Shown here one piece after another: positions 34,885-43,261 of a stretch of DNA of 43,261 nt. The DNA lies in NCBI GenBank assembly GCA_027623995.1, contig JAQBUF010000026.1:1-43261 (forward strand), written 5' to 3'. A program made the position numbers and the translations under genes. The stretch is from Nitrospirota bacterium. Lineage in GTDB: Bacteria > Nitrospirota > Nitrospiria > Nitrospirales > UBA8639. The notes under the pieces were generated by a model. The model was not told where the DNA came from. It saw only the letters and a list, made by a program, of their open reading frames with translations, and did not search any database. Position 1 is the stretch's first letter. Every line of letters starts with the position of its first letter.

Positions 34885-35044
34885 TAATTTGAAGTGGTCA
34901 ATTGAGCTTCAATAGGTATGTCCTCCCAGCATTTTTTACCATGCGCTATTTGATTGAAAGCCGTGGTTTTTATAGGGAAGATCTTTATTTTTAGTAGGGG
35001 AAATGTTTGTTATCGTGGAACACAGAATTGAGTGAATTCTGAAA

Positions 35045-35234
35045 TTATTCTTGATCATTAGGGTCGCAGTAGATAAAATAAGCGGCTTTTCCGTGGTCTT
35101 CTCTTACAAAACCCAAGAGACAATCCTCAGGTAGACGCACGACTCGGAAGATTTCGCAGAGCATTCTTGGGGGAGTGAGTCCAATCCTACCAAAACATTG
35201 CCATATATCATCTAAATGGAAAGCTGGGTTTTTT
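35045..35234 (-). pseudogene. Possible remnant of a small gene
   Basis: The frame from 35234 to the stop at 35045 reads like protein (FGRIGLTPPRMLCEIFRVVR, then EDCLLGFVREDHGKAAYFIY). It has no ATG, GTG or TTG upstream of residue M at 35164, and an in-frame TGA precedes it at 35235-35237. Either it is the 3' part of a decayed gene or a 39-residue peptide from 35164. No family is recognised. It sits in the 490-nt gap between repeat copy C and hppA, which otherwise shows nothing I can support. Confidence 0.3.
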
Positions 35235-35378
35235 CACATTTGTCGGTAGTGGAGGTGAAGGCTTGATATGTCGAGAGCCTTCCTATTTTTTTGAATGGGT
35301 GATGGGGAACAATAGTCTGTTTGGTAAAATCAGCAAAACCGTAACTTTCTTTCAATACTTCATGGAGAGATCTTAATC

Positions 35379-37520
35379 ATGGCGATAACAATCATTCTGG
35401 CATTGTCCCTTTTTGGACTTGTCATCGCGTTCTTTTATTCTTCCTCGGTTCATAAAATCCCCATTGATATGGGGGTGGAAGATCCGGAGACCAGGCAACG
35501 TCTGAAAAAAATCCACGCGGCCATTGCGAATGGCGCTATGGCGTTCCTCAAGCAGGAATATAAATTTATGGCCATCTTTATGGTGGTCTTTGCGGCAGTC
35601 ATTGCGTTGCTGATTGATGATCACCACACGGACTATGTCAATGAAGGGGTGTATACCGCCATCGCCTTCATTTTTGGTTCGATCATTTCCATCGCCTCCG
35701 GTTTCATTGGGATGAAGATCGCCACGCAAGGCAATGTCCGGACGACCGTCTCTGCCAATAAGTCACTGGCGGCTGCGTTTAATGTGGCGTTGCATTCAGG
35801 CGCGGTCATGGGTTTTGGATTGGTTAGCTTGGCATCATTGGGCATGCTTTTGATTTACCTTCTGCTGGTGAACATCATGCCCGCGCAGCTTCCGACTCAC
35901 ATTCTGATGGAAGTCATTGCTGGCTTTGGTCTTGGCGGGTCATCCATTGCGTTATTTGCGCGCGTGGGTGGAGGCATATTTACCAAAGCTGCGGATGTCG
36001 GCGCTGATCTGGTGGGTAAAGTGGAGGCGGGAATTCCTGAAGACGATCCCCGTAATCCCGCAGTGATTGCCGATAACGTTGGGGATAACGTGGGTGATGT
36101 GGCCGGTATGGGGGCGGACTTATTTGGTTCCTGTGCGGAAAGTACCTGCGCAGCGATGGTCATTAGTGCCGTCGCGTTTTCTGGGATGGTTGACGCGCTT
36201 TTGTATCCCATTGTCATTTCAGCGGTGGGCATTCCTATTAGCCTTCTGACCTTGATGATGATCAAGGTCAACTCCGAGGAACAAGTTGGGCCGGCACTTA
36301 AAAAAATGCTCATTATTTCTAGTGCCATTACGGCGGTCGTCATGTTTTTCGTCACGAAGATGATGATTCCTGAAATGTTTCAAATCGCTGGGGTCGACTA
36401 CACAAATCTCGGGGTGTATTTTTGCTTTTTAGCAGGCCTCGCGGCAGGCCTCGCGGTGGGACTGATGACCGAGTATTACACGGCCCATGAATATGCTCCG
36501 GTCAGGGAAGTCGCGAAATCCTGCGAAACTGGGGCAGCGACCAATATCATTTTTGGACTGGCTCTCGGGTATCAAAGTGCGGTAGGTCCTTATCTTGCGA
36601 TTGCGCTGGCCATTTATTTCCCGTGGATGTTGGCGGGTATGTATGGCGTGGCGATCGCGTCTCTTGGCATGTTGGGGACGTTGGTCATTGCTCTCACTAT
36701 TGATGCCTATGGTCCGGTTTCAGACAATGCCGGTGGTATCGCGGAAATGGCGGGGATGCCCGAGCACGTGCGTAAACGGACAGATGTTCTTGATGCCGCA
36801 GGAAATACCACAGCCGCCATCGGGAAGGGGTTTGCCATTGGTGCCGCGATCCTGACCTCGTTGGCTTTATTCGCCGCATTTTTGACACGGGCGGATTTAT
36901 TGCTGAAGGAACAAAATGGACCAGAATATGATCTGTTGGGCAGCATTAATTTGCTCGACCCCTTGGTTTATACTGGCCTGTTTATTGGCGCAGTGTTACC
37001 AGCCTACTTCTCTGCCATGACCATGAAGTCCGTGGGATCGGCCGCGTATAAAATGATCGAAGAAGTCCGTCGCCAATTCCGCACGATTCCTGGTCTCATG
37101 GAAGGAAAAGCTGAAGCGGATTATGAACAATGTGTGGCCATTTCAACCAAGGCTGCGCTTAGGGAAATGGTGGCCCCAGGCATACTGATCATGGGGACCC
37201 CACTGCTCGTTGGCTTCTTATTTGATATTCAAGCGCTCGCGGGCCTTCTCGCGGGTTCCCTGGTTGCCGGTGGTGTGATTGCCATTTCTTCCTCCAATAG
37301 TGGTGGCGCATGGGATAATGCCAAGAAATATATTGAAGCTGGAAACCTGGGTGGGAAGGGGACGGACATTCACAAAGCCGCAGTGGTTGGTGATACCGTT
37401 GGAGATCCTCTGAAAGATACCTCGGGTCCGTCGCTCAATATCCTGATCAAGCTGTCGGCTATTCTCTCACTCGTCTTCGTTCCATTCTTTGTCCAGTATG
37501 GTGGCATCCTGGTTCGCTAA
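35379..37520 (+). CDS. hppA: Membrane-bound ion-pumping pyrophosphatase
   Basis: A 713-residue protein with about 16 membrane helices. It hydrolyses pyrophosphate and pumps H+ or Na+ out of the cytoplasm. Substrate-site motifs are present: [20 protein letters not shown] near residue 215, [18 protein letters not shown] near 445 and the C-terminal [19 protein letters not shown]. The segment [13 protein letters not shown] has Ala where K+-independent enzymes have Lys, which is the K+-dependent signature. Whether H+ or Na+ is pumped cannot be read safely. GGAGAG lies about 9 nt before the ATG. A hairpin follows the stop. Confidence 0.97.
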   Translation: MAITIILALSLFGLVIAFFYSSSVHKIPIDMGVEDPETRQRLKKIHAAIANGAMAFLKQEYKFMAIFMVVFAAVIALLIDDHHTDYVNEGVYTAIAFIFGSIISIASGFIGMKIATQGNVRTTVSANKSLAAAFNVALHSGAVMGFGLVSLASLGMLLIYLLLVNIMPAQLPTHILMEVIAGFGLGGSSIALFARVGGGIFTKAADVGADLVGKVEAGIPEDDPRNPAVIADNVGDNVGDVAGMGADLFGSCAESTCAAMVISAVAFSGMVDALLYPIVISAVGIPISLLTLMMIKVNSEEQVGPALKKMLIISSAITAVVMFFVTKMMIPEMFQIAGVDYTNLGVYFCFLAGLAAGLAVGLMTEYYTAHEYAPVREVAKSCETGAATNIIFGLALGYQSAVGPYLAIALAIYFPWMLAGMYGVAIASLGMLGTLVIALTIDAYGPVSDNAGGIAEMAGMPEHVRKRTDVLDAAGNTTAAIGKGFAIGAAILTSLALFAAFLTRADLLLKEQNGPEYDLLGSINLLDPLVYTGLFIGAVLPAYFSAMTMKSVGSAAYKMIEEVRRQFRTIPGLMEGKAEADYEQCVAISTKAALREMVAPGILIMGTPLLVGFLFDIQALAGLLAGSLVAGGVIAISSSNSGGAWDNAKKYIEAGNLGGKGTDIHKAAVVGDTVGDPLKDTSGPSLNILIKLSAILSLVFVPFFVQYGGILVR

Positions 37521-37544
37521 GTTGGAAACTCGTCCTTGCTCTTT

Positions 37545-37580
37545 GGGTCTGTACATTGGAGCCCTCTGGTGTACAGACCC
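37545..37580 (+). terminator. Hairpin after hppA
   Basis: GGGTCTGTACA / TGTACAGACCC, an 11-bp perfect stem with a 14-nt loop, 24 nt after the hppA stop. No T-run follows directly, so it is not a standard intrinsic terminator. Confidence 0.5.
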
Positions 37581-37648
37581 GCAGTCTCTCCTGATTTAAA
37601 AACAAACATACCTCCAATTTTGGTTGTCGAAGTGGGGAATGATTAGAT

Positions 37649-37723
37649 GCAGGGTTTCGTCCCTGCAGACGAGTCACTTTTGCCGAAACAAAAGTGTCTC
37701 GCCGTGTGGGGGCGACACCCCAC
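37649..37723. repeat. Cluster of three hairpins, extragenic repeat type
   Basis: Three consecutive perfect stems: GCAGGG/CCCTGC (37649-37666), CACTTTTG/CAAAAGTG (37675-37696) and GTGGGG/CCCCAC (37706-37723). The CACTTTTG...CAAAAGTG part is widespread as extragenic repeats in several bacteria. It lies just upstream of the pup promoter. With the hppA hairpin and promoter it fills the 310-nt gap before pup. Confidence 0.65.
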
Positions 37724-37753
37724 ATAATACGTGCTTTGACGGAGGGATCTGTC

Positions 37754-37782
37754 TTGACCCCTTCAATGGGCTTCGCTATCCT
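37754..37782 (+). promoter_or_regulatory. Sigma70-type promoter for pup
   Basis: TTGACC at 37754-37759 and TATCCT at 37777-37782 with exactly 17 nt between. The predicted start near 37789 leaves a leader of about 40 nt with GGAGG before the ATG at 37831. It shows the pup gene has its own promoter beyond the hppA hairpin. Confidence 0.6.
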
Positions 37783-37830
37783 GAATAGGCATGACCAAGT
37801 GTGGTTCTTTTTTATGTCAGGAGGTCGCCG

Positions 37831-38034
37831 ATGGAAAAGCATGAACGTCAGTCAGATTCGACCAAAGATCCATCCGTTCAGGATGATCAAGAGGTTAAAG
37901 CGAATCCCAAGGTTATTGAAACTGGCAAGAAGCTCCAAGATGATATTGATCACCTCATTGATGAGATCGATGAGGTGTTAGAAGAAAATGCGTCGGAATT
38001 TGTCAAAAATTATGTACAAAAAGGGGGCGAGTAA
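37831..38034 (+). CDS. pup: Prokaryotic ubiquitin-like protein Pup
   Basis: A 67-residue acidic, probably mostly disordered protein. The C-terminal half, with HLIDEIDEVLEENASEFVKN then YVQKGGE, is the Pup signature: coiled-coil helix binding the ATPase Mpa/ARC, then the terminal Gly-Gly-Glu joined to substrate lysines by PafA. The gene encodes Glu rather than Gln at the end, so no deamidation by Dop would be needed before ligation, although Dop would still serve for depupylation. GGAGG lies 7 nt before the ATG. pafA, dop, mpa and proteasome genes are absent from the window; the neighbours are hppA and recJ. It resembles actinobacterial Pup and not the UBact type. Confidence 0.93.
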   Translation: MEKHERQSDSTKDPSVQDDQEVKANPKVIETGKKLQDDIDHLIDEIDEVLEENASEFVKNYVQKGGE

Positions 38035-38162
38035 GCACGGCCTCTTTTTCGTTCCCTTTCTCCTACCCTTGTGCGTTTGACTCTATTCGGCACAACTCCT
38101 AAGATCTTCCAGGATTCTGATGTCTTCGTACGTTCTCCCTCAATAGTGCTCTTCAAACACCC

Positions 38163-39866
38163 ATGATGGAAAAACACTGGATCACGAGGCCTGTTGACCA
38201 AGAGCAAGTGCTTGCCCTTGCCACAGCCATGTCGTTATCTCCCATTACGGCAACAGTGTTGTGGGGGAGGGGAGTCAGGGATTCGGTTCATGCTCGTCAG
38301 TGGCTTTCTGATTCCGGAGGGCCTGGCCATGATCCCTTCCTCTTGCCGGATATGGAAAAATCTGTGGATCGGCTTCACGATGCCATTCAGCAGGGCGACC
38401 GGATTTGTTTTTATGGCGATTACGATGTGGATGGCATTTCCGCCACGAGTTTACATCTGTCGTTTTTTCGAAGTCTCGGCGCGCAAGCGGAAGTGTATAT
38501 TCCCCACCGTCAAGAAGAAGGCTATGGCCTCAACGAGAATGCGATCCAAAAACTTGCGGATCGCAAAATTTCGGTCATGGTGACGGCGGATTGCGGAACG
38601 ACGTCCCATCGTGAAATTGCGTTGGCTCAGCGTCTTGGCCTCGATGTCATTGTTACGGACCATCATCAATTTCAAGATGAAGTGCCTGAACCCTTTGCGT
38701 TTATCAATCCGTATCGTGCTGACAATCTCTATCCCTTCCAAGGTTTGTGCTCGGGTGGCCTCGCCTACAAAGTGGTGGAGGCCTACCATCGGAAATATGG
38801 TAGTGGCGATGTCGCGCCCGTGGATGGCCTTGATTTAGTGGCTTTGTCAACAGTCGCTGATGTGGTGCCACTTCGAGATGAAAACCGAGCGTTCGTTCGT
38901 GAGGGGCTTCGACAACTTACCGAGGGTACTCGTTGCGGCATTCGAGCCCTCAAGCAGGTTTTGGGGATTACTGAGAGTTGTACAGCCAGTACGATTGGGT
39001 TTCGACTTGCTCCCGTGATCAATGCGGCAGGGCGATTAGCCCATGCGGATTTAGGTGTACGGCTTTTGACGAGCACCTCAGATGCTGAGGCCTTAGCCCT
39101 TGCACAAAAATTAGAGCAGTTGAACCGTCAACGCCGGGAAATTGAACAGGAGATTTTTGAAGAAGCAAAAGTTTGCGTCGAAGAGGCTGGAGAGTCTCCC
39201 GTAATCGTTGTCGGGAAACGAGGATGGCACTTAGGTGTGGTGGGGATTGTGGCGTCTCGTTTGGTGGAACGGTACCATCGTCCGGCGGTCGTCGTGGCGT
39301 TTGATGAGGATGGCATAGGGAAAGGCTCCGCGCGTTCTGTGCCTGGGTATAATGTCTTTGACGCCTTGGCCCAATGCCAGGAGCATTTGCTGGCGTTTGG
39401 TGGGCATCCGGCGGCGGCTGGGTTAACCGTGTCATCTCAAGCATTTTCTAGCTTGCAGCGTATGATGTCTGAAGTCGCGACTAAAAATATGAGTGATGAC
39501 TCGAAGATTCCAGTTCTCGACATAGACGCGGATGTTCAACTTTCCGAGTTGCAACCTCGATTATTGAAAGAGTTTGATTCGTTAGATCCGTTTGGTATGG
39601 GTAATCCCGAGCCAACCCTTTCGGCCACTGGCGTGACGGTTTTGGAAAAGCGAATCGTCGGTGACAATCATTTGAAACTTGTTGTTCGTCAAAATGGATC
39701 AGTGCCCATTGAATGCATTGGGTTTCGGATGGGGGGATGGCTTCCCAAAATCAATGGTGGTGGGCTACAATTTGACGTGGCGTTTATGCCGGAAATTAAT
39801 CGGTGGAAAGGCTATGATCGAATCCAGCTGCGGATGAGAGATTTACGATTGAGTCGAGGGTCATGA
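38163..39866 (+). CDS. recJ: Single-stranded-DNA exonuclease RecJ
   Basis: A 567-residue DHH-family 5'-3' exonuclease used in RecF-pathway recombination and mismatch repair. Metal-binding motifs occur in order: YGDYDVDGISATSL (near residue 83), VTADCGTTSH, IVTDHHQFQDEVPEP with the DHH core (near 165), and LSTVADVVPL. The DHHA1 nucleic-acid domain has GGHPAAAGLTV near 418. An OB-fold follows to the C-terminus. The length is typical of RecJ. It ends 7 nt before the rel/spoT gene, so those two are probably co-transcribed. Confidence 0.97.
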   Translation: MMEKHWITRPVDQEQVLALATAMSLSPITATVLWGRGVRDSVHARQWLSDSGGPGHDPFLLPDMEKSVDRLHDAIQQGDRICFYGDYDVDGISATSLHLSFFRSLGAQAEVYIPHRQEEGYGLNENAIQKLADRKISVMVTADCGTTSHREIALAQRLGLDVIVTDHHQFQDEVPEPFAFINPYRADNLYPFQGLCSGGLAYKVVEAYHRKYGSGDVAPVDGLDLVALSTVADVVPLRDENRAFVREGLRQLTEGTRCGIRALKQVLGITESCTASTIGFRLAPVINAAGRLAHADLGVRLLTSTSDAEALALAQKLEQLNRQRREIEQEIFEEAKVCVEEAGESPVIVVGKRGWHLGVVGIVASRLVERYHRPAVVVAFDEDGIGKGSARSVPGYNVFDALAQCQEHLLAFGGHPAAAGLTVSSQAFSSLQRMMSEVATKNMSDDSKIPVLDIDADVQLSELQPRLLKEFDSLDPFGMGNPEPTLSATGVTVLEKRIVGDNHLKLVVRQNGSVPIECIGFRMGGWLPKINGGGLQFDVAFMPEINRWKGYDRIQLRMRDLRLSRGS

Positions 39867-39873
39867 ACACGCG

Positions 39874-42075
39874 ATGTCGTTAATGATTGTGACAGGAATC
39901 GACCAACTGGTTGATCAAGTGCATAGCTATTTGCCTGACGCGGATGAGGCCGTGATTCGCCGTGCCTATGAATTCTCAGCCAAGGCGCATGAGGGGCAAA
40001 CTCGGCGATCAGGGGAGCCGTACCTGCAACACCCGCTGGCTGTTGCGGGAATTCTTACCTTTCTCAAGTTGGATATGACGGCCATCATTGCGGCACTACT
40101 CCATGACACGCTGGAAGACACCGTGGCGACTCAAGAGGAATTGCGAGCACAATTTGGCGATGAAGTTACGCATTTGGTGGAAGGCGTCACAAAGATTGGG
40201 CTGATTCCTTTTCAAACCTATGAAGAAAAACAAGCCGAGAATTTTCGAAAAATGTTGTTGTCGATGGCGGATGATATCCGCGTGGTGTTTATTAAGTTGG
40301 CGGACCGTTTACACAACATGAGAACCCTTGCACATATGTCCGAGAGCAAACAACAACAGATTGCTCAAGAAACCCTAGAAATTTATGCCCCGTTGGCCAA
40401 CCGTCTTGGTATGAGTTGGATGAAGCAGGAACTCGAGGATTTATGTTTCCAGTACTCGAAACCAGAGGCCTATTCTCTCCTAAAGTTGCGGGTGGCGAAA
40501 CGTGATGAAGAGCGGGAAGAATATGTTGATTCCATTATCGATACCACTCGAGATGCGTTAGCGAAGGCTGGGTTAACTGGTGATGTCGAGGGCAGACCAA
40601 AGCATTTGTACTCCGTCCATCAAAAGATGGAAAGACAGGGAATTACCTTTGACGAGGTGTACGACCTGGCGGCGATCCGAGTGATCACGGATACTCGGAT
40701 GAATTGCTATGCGGTGTTGGGATTGATCCATTCTTTATGGCCACCGGTTCACGGTCGGTTTAAAGACTATATTGCGACCCCTCGCACCAATCTTTATCAA
40801 TCACTTCATACCACCGTGCTCGGTCCACAAGGCCAGCATATTGAATTTCAAATTCGAACAGAGGATATGCATCGACTCGCGGAGTACGGCGTGGCCTCAC
40901 ATTGGCGGTATAAGGAACAGACGCGAGTCGGTGATCGTGATGAAAAAGTGTTCAGTTGGTTGCGACAGTTTGTTGAATGGCATCGCGACCTTTCAGACAA
41001 TCGACAGTTTATGGATTCCGTGAAACTTGACTTGTTTCATTTGGATGTCTTTCACGATGTGGTGTTTGCTTTTACCCCTAATGGTGAGGTCAAGGAGTTA
41101 CCCCTTGGTGCTAACCCGCTTGATTTCGCCTATTCGATTCACACCGAAATTGGTGATCACTGTATTGGCGCAAAGGTGAATGGAAAGATCGTACCTCTGC
41201 GACATCAGCTGAATAGTGGGGATACGGTGGAAATTTTAAAGTCGCCCACGCAGACGCCTCAGCGAGAATGGTTGAAGTTTGTTCGAACGACTCGAGCCCG
41301 TGCGAAAATTAAACATTGGCTCAAAGTTGAAGAGCAAAAGCGTGGGCTTGAATTGGGGCGCCGGTTATTAGATCGTGAATTTCGTCAACATAATCTGCCA
41401 GCGACGGAATTGCTCCAGTCCGATCAGTTGCTCCAGGCGGCTTCAGATAGTGGACATCAGTCCCTTGATGAAATGGTCAGGATGGTGGGGTACGGACGCT
41501 TGTCGGCTGCCGAGATTGTCAATAAATTTCTTGATCCAGCGACCCAAGAGCAGCCAGGCGGAACTGAGGGCAAAGACGTTCCCATAATCACCCATGCATT
41601 AAAACCCATTAAGTCGGTGAAGGTGTTGGGTGGTCGAGATGTGATGATGCAATTATCCAAGTGTTGTAGCCCCGTTCCTGGTGATCCGATCATGGGATAC
41701 ATCACTCGAGGAAGAGGGTTGACCATACATTCTCAAGGGTGTCCAAATCTGCAGGCCCTGGATTATGAAAAGGATCGATTAATCGAGGTCGAGTGGGACC
41801 CCGAGATCCAAGGCAATCATTCCGTGAAGGTCTGCGTGTTGACCGTGGATCAACCTGGAGTCCTAGCCAAGGTCTCTACGGCCATTTCTTCCTCGCAGGC
41901 CAATATTAGCCGAGCCGAAATTTCCACCAGGGAAGATCAAAAAGCGGTGCTAGATTTCGTGGTTGAGGTTTCCAATATCTTGCATTTGGACCGAACCTTG
42001 GATGCGGTGGGGAAAATTGAAGGAGTGATTTCAGCGAAACGTGTCCGTGGATGGGAAGATCCACGCTCAAGATAG
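39874..42075 (+). CDS. rel: Bifunctional (p)ppGpp synthetase/hydrolase Rel/SpoT
   Basis: A 733-residue stringent-response enzyme. The HD hydrolase domain (about residues 25-180) is intact, with HPLAVAGIL and LLHDTLEDT. The synthetase domain (about 230-350) has KHLYSVHQKM, LAAIRVI and GRFKDYIATPRTNLYQSLHT. The RFKD motif is the RXKD form of bifunctional Rel/SpoT enzymes rather than the EXDD of synthetase-only RelA. TGS (about 390-450, VFAFTPNGEVKELP) and C-terminal ACT (about 660-730) domains follow. Hydrolysis and synthesis of ppGpp are thus both expected. It follows recJ closely and converges on the DUF192 gene with 18 nt between the stops. Confidence 0.96.
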   Translation: MSLMIVTGIDQLVDQVHSYLPDADEAVIRRAYEFSAKAHEGQTRRSGEPYLQHPLAVAGILTFLKLDMTAIIAALLHDTLEDTVATQEELRAQFGDEVTHLVEGVTKIGLIPFQTYEEKQAENFRKMLLSMADDIRVVFIKLADRLHNMRTLAHMSESKQQQIAQETLEIYAPLANRLGMSWMKQELEDLCFQYSKPEAYSLLKLRVAKRDEEREEYVDSIIDTTRDALAKAGLTGDVEGRPKHLYSVHQKMERQGITFDEVYDLAAIRVITDTRMNCYAVLGLIHSLWPPVHGRFKDYIATPRTNLYQSLHTTVLGPQGQHIEFQIRTEDMHRLAEYGVASHWRYKEQTRVGDRDEKVFSWLRQFVEWHRDLSDNRQFMDSVKLDLFHLDVFHDVVFAFTPNGEVKELPLGANPLDFAYSIHTEIGDHCIGAKVNGKIVPLRHQLNSGDTVEILKSPTQTPQREWLKFVRTTRARAKIKHWLKVEEQKRGLELGRRLLDREFRQHNLPATELLQSDQLLQAASDSGHQSLDEMVRMVGYGRLSAAEIVNKFLDPATQEQPGGTEGKDVPIITHALKPIKSVKVLGGRDVMMQLSKCCSPVPGDPIMGYITRGRGLTIHSQGCPNLQALDYEKDRLIEVEWDPEIQGNHSVKVCVLTVDQPGVLAKVSTAISSSQANISRAEISTREDQKAVLDFVVEVSNILHLDRTLDAVGKIEGVISAKRVRGWEDPRSR

Positions 42076-42093
42076 CCGTAGGGTTTGATTATT

Positions 42094-42582
42094 TTACGGC
42101 CATGAAATTTCGAGTTTCTTGCCTGGTGTGAGGTTGAGCTTTTCTGCTCGTCCCGCTCCCAACTCCAAAACCAAAATCGCGGGAATGTTTGTTCTGTAGC
42201 GTGGACAGAGGTTGTCTTCTCGTTCGCAGATTGGTGCGGCATGCTGAATATGAACAATTTTTCCTTTTTCGTCGATCCAAAGAATATCGAGGGCCATCTT
42301 GGTATTCTTCATCCAAAATGTCCAACTGCCTGGTTCGGGAAATGTGAAAATCATGCCACGATCAGGGGCTATTCTAGTTCGATACATCAACCCCGTACTT
42401 CTTTGGTCTGGAGTATTTGCAATCTCGGCAAAAATCGTGAATCCGTCTGGTGTTTGAACCGTCGCTAGGCCTGGGTTAATCTGCGGTTGTGGGCCTGGGG
42501 GCGTGGCATGAGCAGGCATCAATCCTACAAAGATGAGGAGCTGAAGCAAGATGAATATTATGATTTTTTGTGAAATTTTCAT
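42094..42582 (-). CDS. Secreted DUF192 protein
   Basis: A 162-residue protein. The signal peptide covers about residues 1-26 (ends MPAHA). The DUF192 fold follows: FAEIANTPDQRSTGLMYRT, then RGMIFTFPEPGSWTFWMKNT and LDILWIDEKGKIVHI, with VLELGAGRAEKLNLTPG near the end. The family is widespread and of unknown biochemical role. Its 5' side is unusual: an IS30-type element ends about 30 nt before the ATG, so its native promoter may have been replaced or lost. It converges on the rel/spoT gene. Confidence 0.92.
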   Translation of the reverse strand: MKISQKIIIFILLQLLIFVGLMPAHATPPGPQPQINPGLATVQTPDGFTIFAEIANTPDQRSTGLMYRTRIAPDRGMIFTFPEPGSWTFWMKNTKMALDILWIDEKGKIVHIQHAAPICEREDNLCPRYRTNIPAILVLELGAGRAEKLNLTPGKKLEISWP

Positions 42583-42620
42583 TTTGCATGTCCCCCATTC
42601 ATTTGATTAACAGGGCGGTT

Positions 42621-43187
42621 TCAAGTTCCAAGTGCAACGGGTGAATGATGACGCAGGTTCGTAAACACCTCCAGTGGGGTTGCCCAGTCCAGACATTTTC
42701 TTGGTCGGGTGTTCAACCGCTGGGCAATGGCATTCAGTGCTCGCTGCGTATAGGGCGACAAGTCCGTGCCCTTGGGGAGGGACTGGCGGAGCAGGCCATT
42801 GGTATTTTCATTCGTCCCCCGTTGCCATGGGCTATGCCGATCGGCAAAGAACACCTGGATGGCTAGGCGCTGGGCCAGCTGCTCATGTTCCGCCATCTCT
42901 TTGCCTCGATCATAGGTCAACGTTTTCCTCAGCGCGGCGGGGATGCGTCGGAGCTTCTTGGTCAATCCGTCGCACGCACTCTGCGCATCCGTTCCCTCCA
43001 GCCGCGCCAAGAGCACCAGGCGCGAGGTCCGCTCGAGCAAGGTCTCGACGGCCGAGCCATGGCGAGCCCCTTTGATGAGGTCGCCTTCCCAGTGCCCCGG
43101 GACGGTGCGCGTGGCGACGTCGGCGGGACGCTCGGCCAGGAGGGTCATGTTGGGGATCTGCCCACGTCGATCCGTTGGCCCTGTCAA
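42621..43187 (-). pseudogene. IS30-family transposase, N-terminally truncated
   Basis: The frame encodes the IS30 catalytic domain: GHWEGDLIKGARHGSAVETL (first Asp), LTYDRGKEMAEH (second Asp) and RGTNENTNGLLRQ (Glu), then LNTRPRKCLDWATPLEVF and the usual HSPVALGT end. It lacks the helix-turn-helix N-terminus of about 150 residues. Similarity begins at TDRRGQIPNM near 43180; beyond that the frame stays open to the window edge but reads unlike IS30. The stop lies within the probable terminal inverted repeat (about 42610-42637, GGCGGTTTCAAGTTCC), as usual for this family. The element is likely broken by a second insertion or rearrangement at about 43180. Confidence 0.85.
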
Positions 43188-43261
43188 GTTAACTGTGTAA
43201 CTGATTCTTTCTTTGCTTAGCGTGTTGGCACCCGATCTCCTAACAGGATGGCGAATTGGTT

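Noticed and set aside
34246-34892. ORFs of 79 to 200 residues around repeat copy C
   Set aside because: They are antisense to the rluE-like gene or translate repeat sequence with hairpins.
35379-37520. Na+-pumping specificity of the pyrophosphatase
   Set aside because: K+ dependence is suggested by the GNTTAA motif, but the pumped ion cannot be decided from motifs I can read reliably.

Overview
The window looks like chromosome from a Gram-negative bacterium, most likely a Nitrospira-like member of the Nitrospirota. The evidence is the mix of a TonB/ExbB/ExbD envelope operon, a PEP-CTERM protein, a membrane pyrophosphatase and a stand-alone Pup (prokaryotic ubiquitin-like protein) gene, at a base composition I judge by eye to be near 50% GC. 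The assignment is inference; there is no rRNA or other phylogenetic marker here, and I saw no tRNA or CRISPR array.

Layout. 1-6.1 kb is a minus-strand run read from a good sigma70-type promoter at about 6.17 kb: two TonB-family proteins, a TPR protein, one ExbB/ExbD pair, two small His/Cys proteins resembling DUF2946, a TlpA-type thioredoxin and a partial outer-membrane protein. It looks like one envelope transport/redox unit. secA is divergent from it (6.4-9.1 kb). 9.4-14.4 kb holds a PEP-CTERM protein, a YtxH-like protein, an unknown anchored protein coupled to malQ, and a mannosyl-3-phosphoglycerate phosphatase-like gene. 14.4-19.2 kb is an ion and envelope block: RCK-type K+ channel, SLC13-type permease, MscS channel and a lytic transglycosylase.

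15.6-23.4 kb shows recent decay. The SLC13 permease and the transglycosylase each carry one in-frame stop with recognisable sequence on both sides, and a thioredoxin gene has an in-frame stop plus a frameshift. The same stretch holds two single-domain receiver proteins (one degenerate), possible structured RNA, a MITE-like inverted-repeat element, msrB and a DUF5069 gene. 23.6-34.9 kb is a mosaic of an exported unknown, small unknown ORFs, a TraB-family membrane protein, a SIMPL protein, a CobW GTPase, a HEAT protein, a pentapeptide-repeat protein, hflK-hflC and an RluE-like pseudouridine synthase. Three copies of a roughly 310-bp dispersed repeat lie in it, one of which supplies the stop codon of the rluE-like gene.

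35.4-43.2 kb is core-like: hppA, a repeat/hairpin cluster, the orphan pup gene with its own promoter, recJ, a bifunctional rel/spoT gene and a DUF192 gene. It ends in an N-terminally truncated IS30-family transposase at the right edge. The most notable items are the orphan Pup ending in Gly-Gly-Glu, the cluster of nonsense-interrupted genes, the dispersed repeat family and the two-TonB operon with its paired His/Cys proteins.
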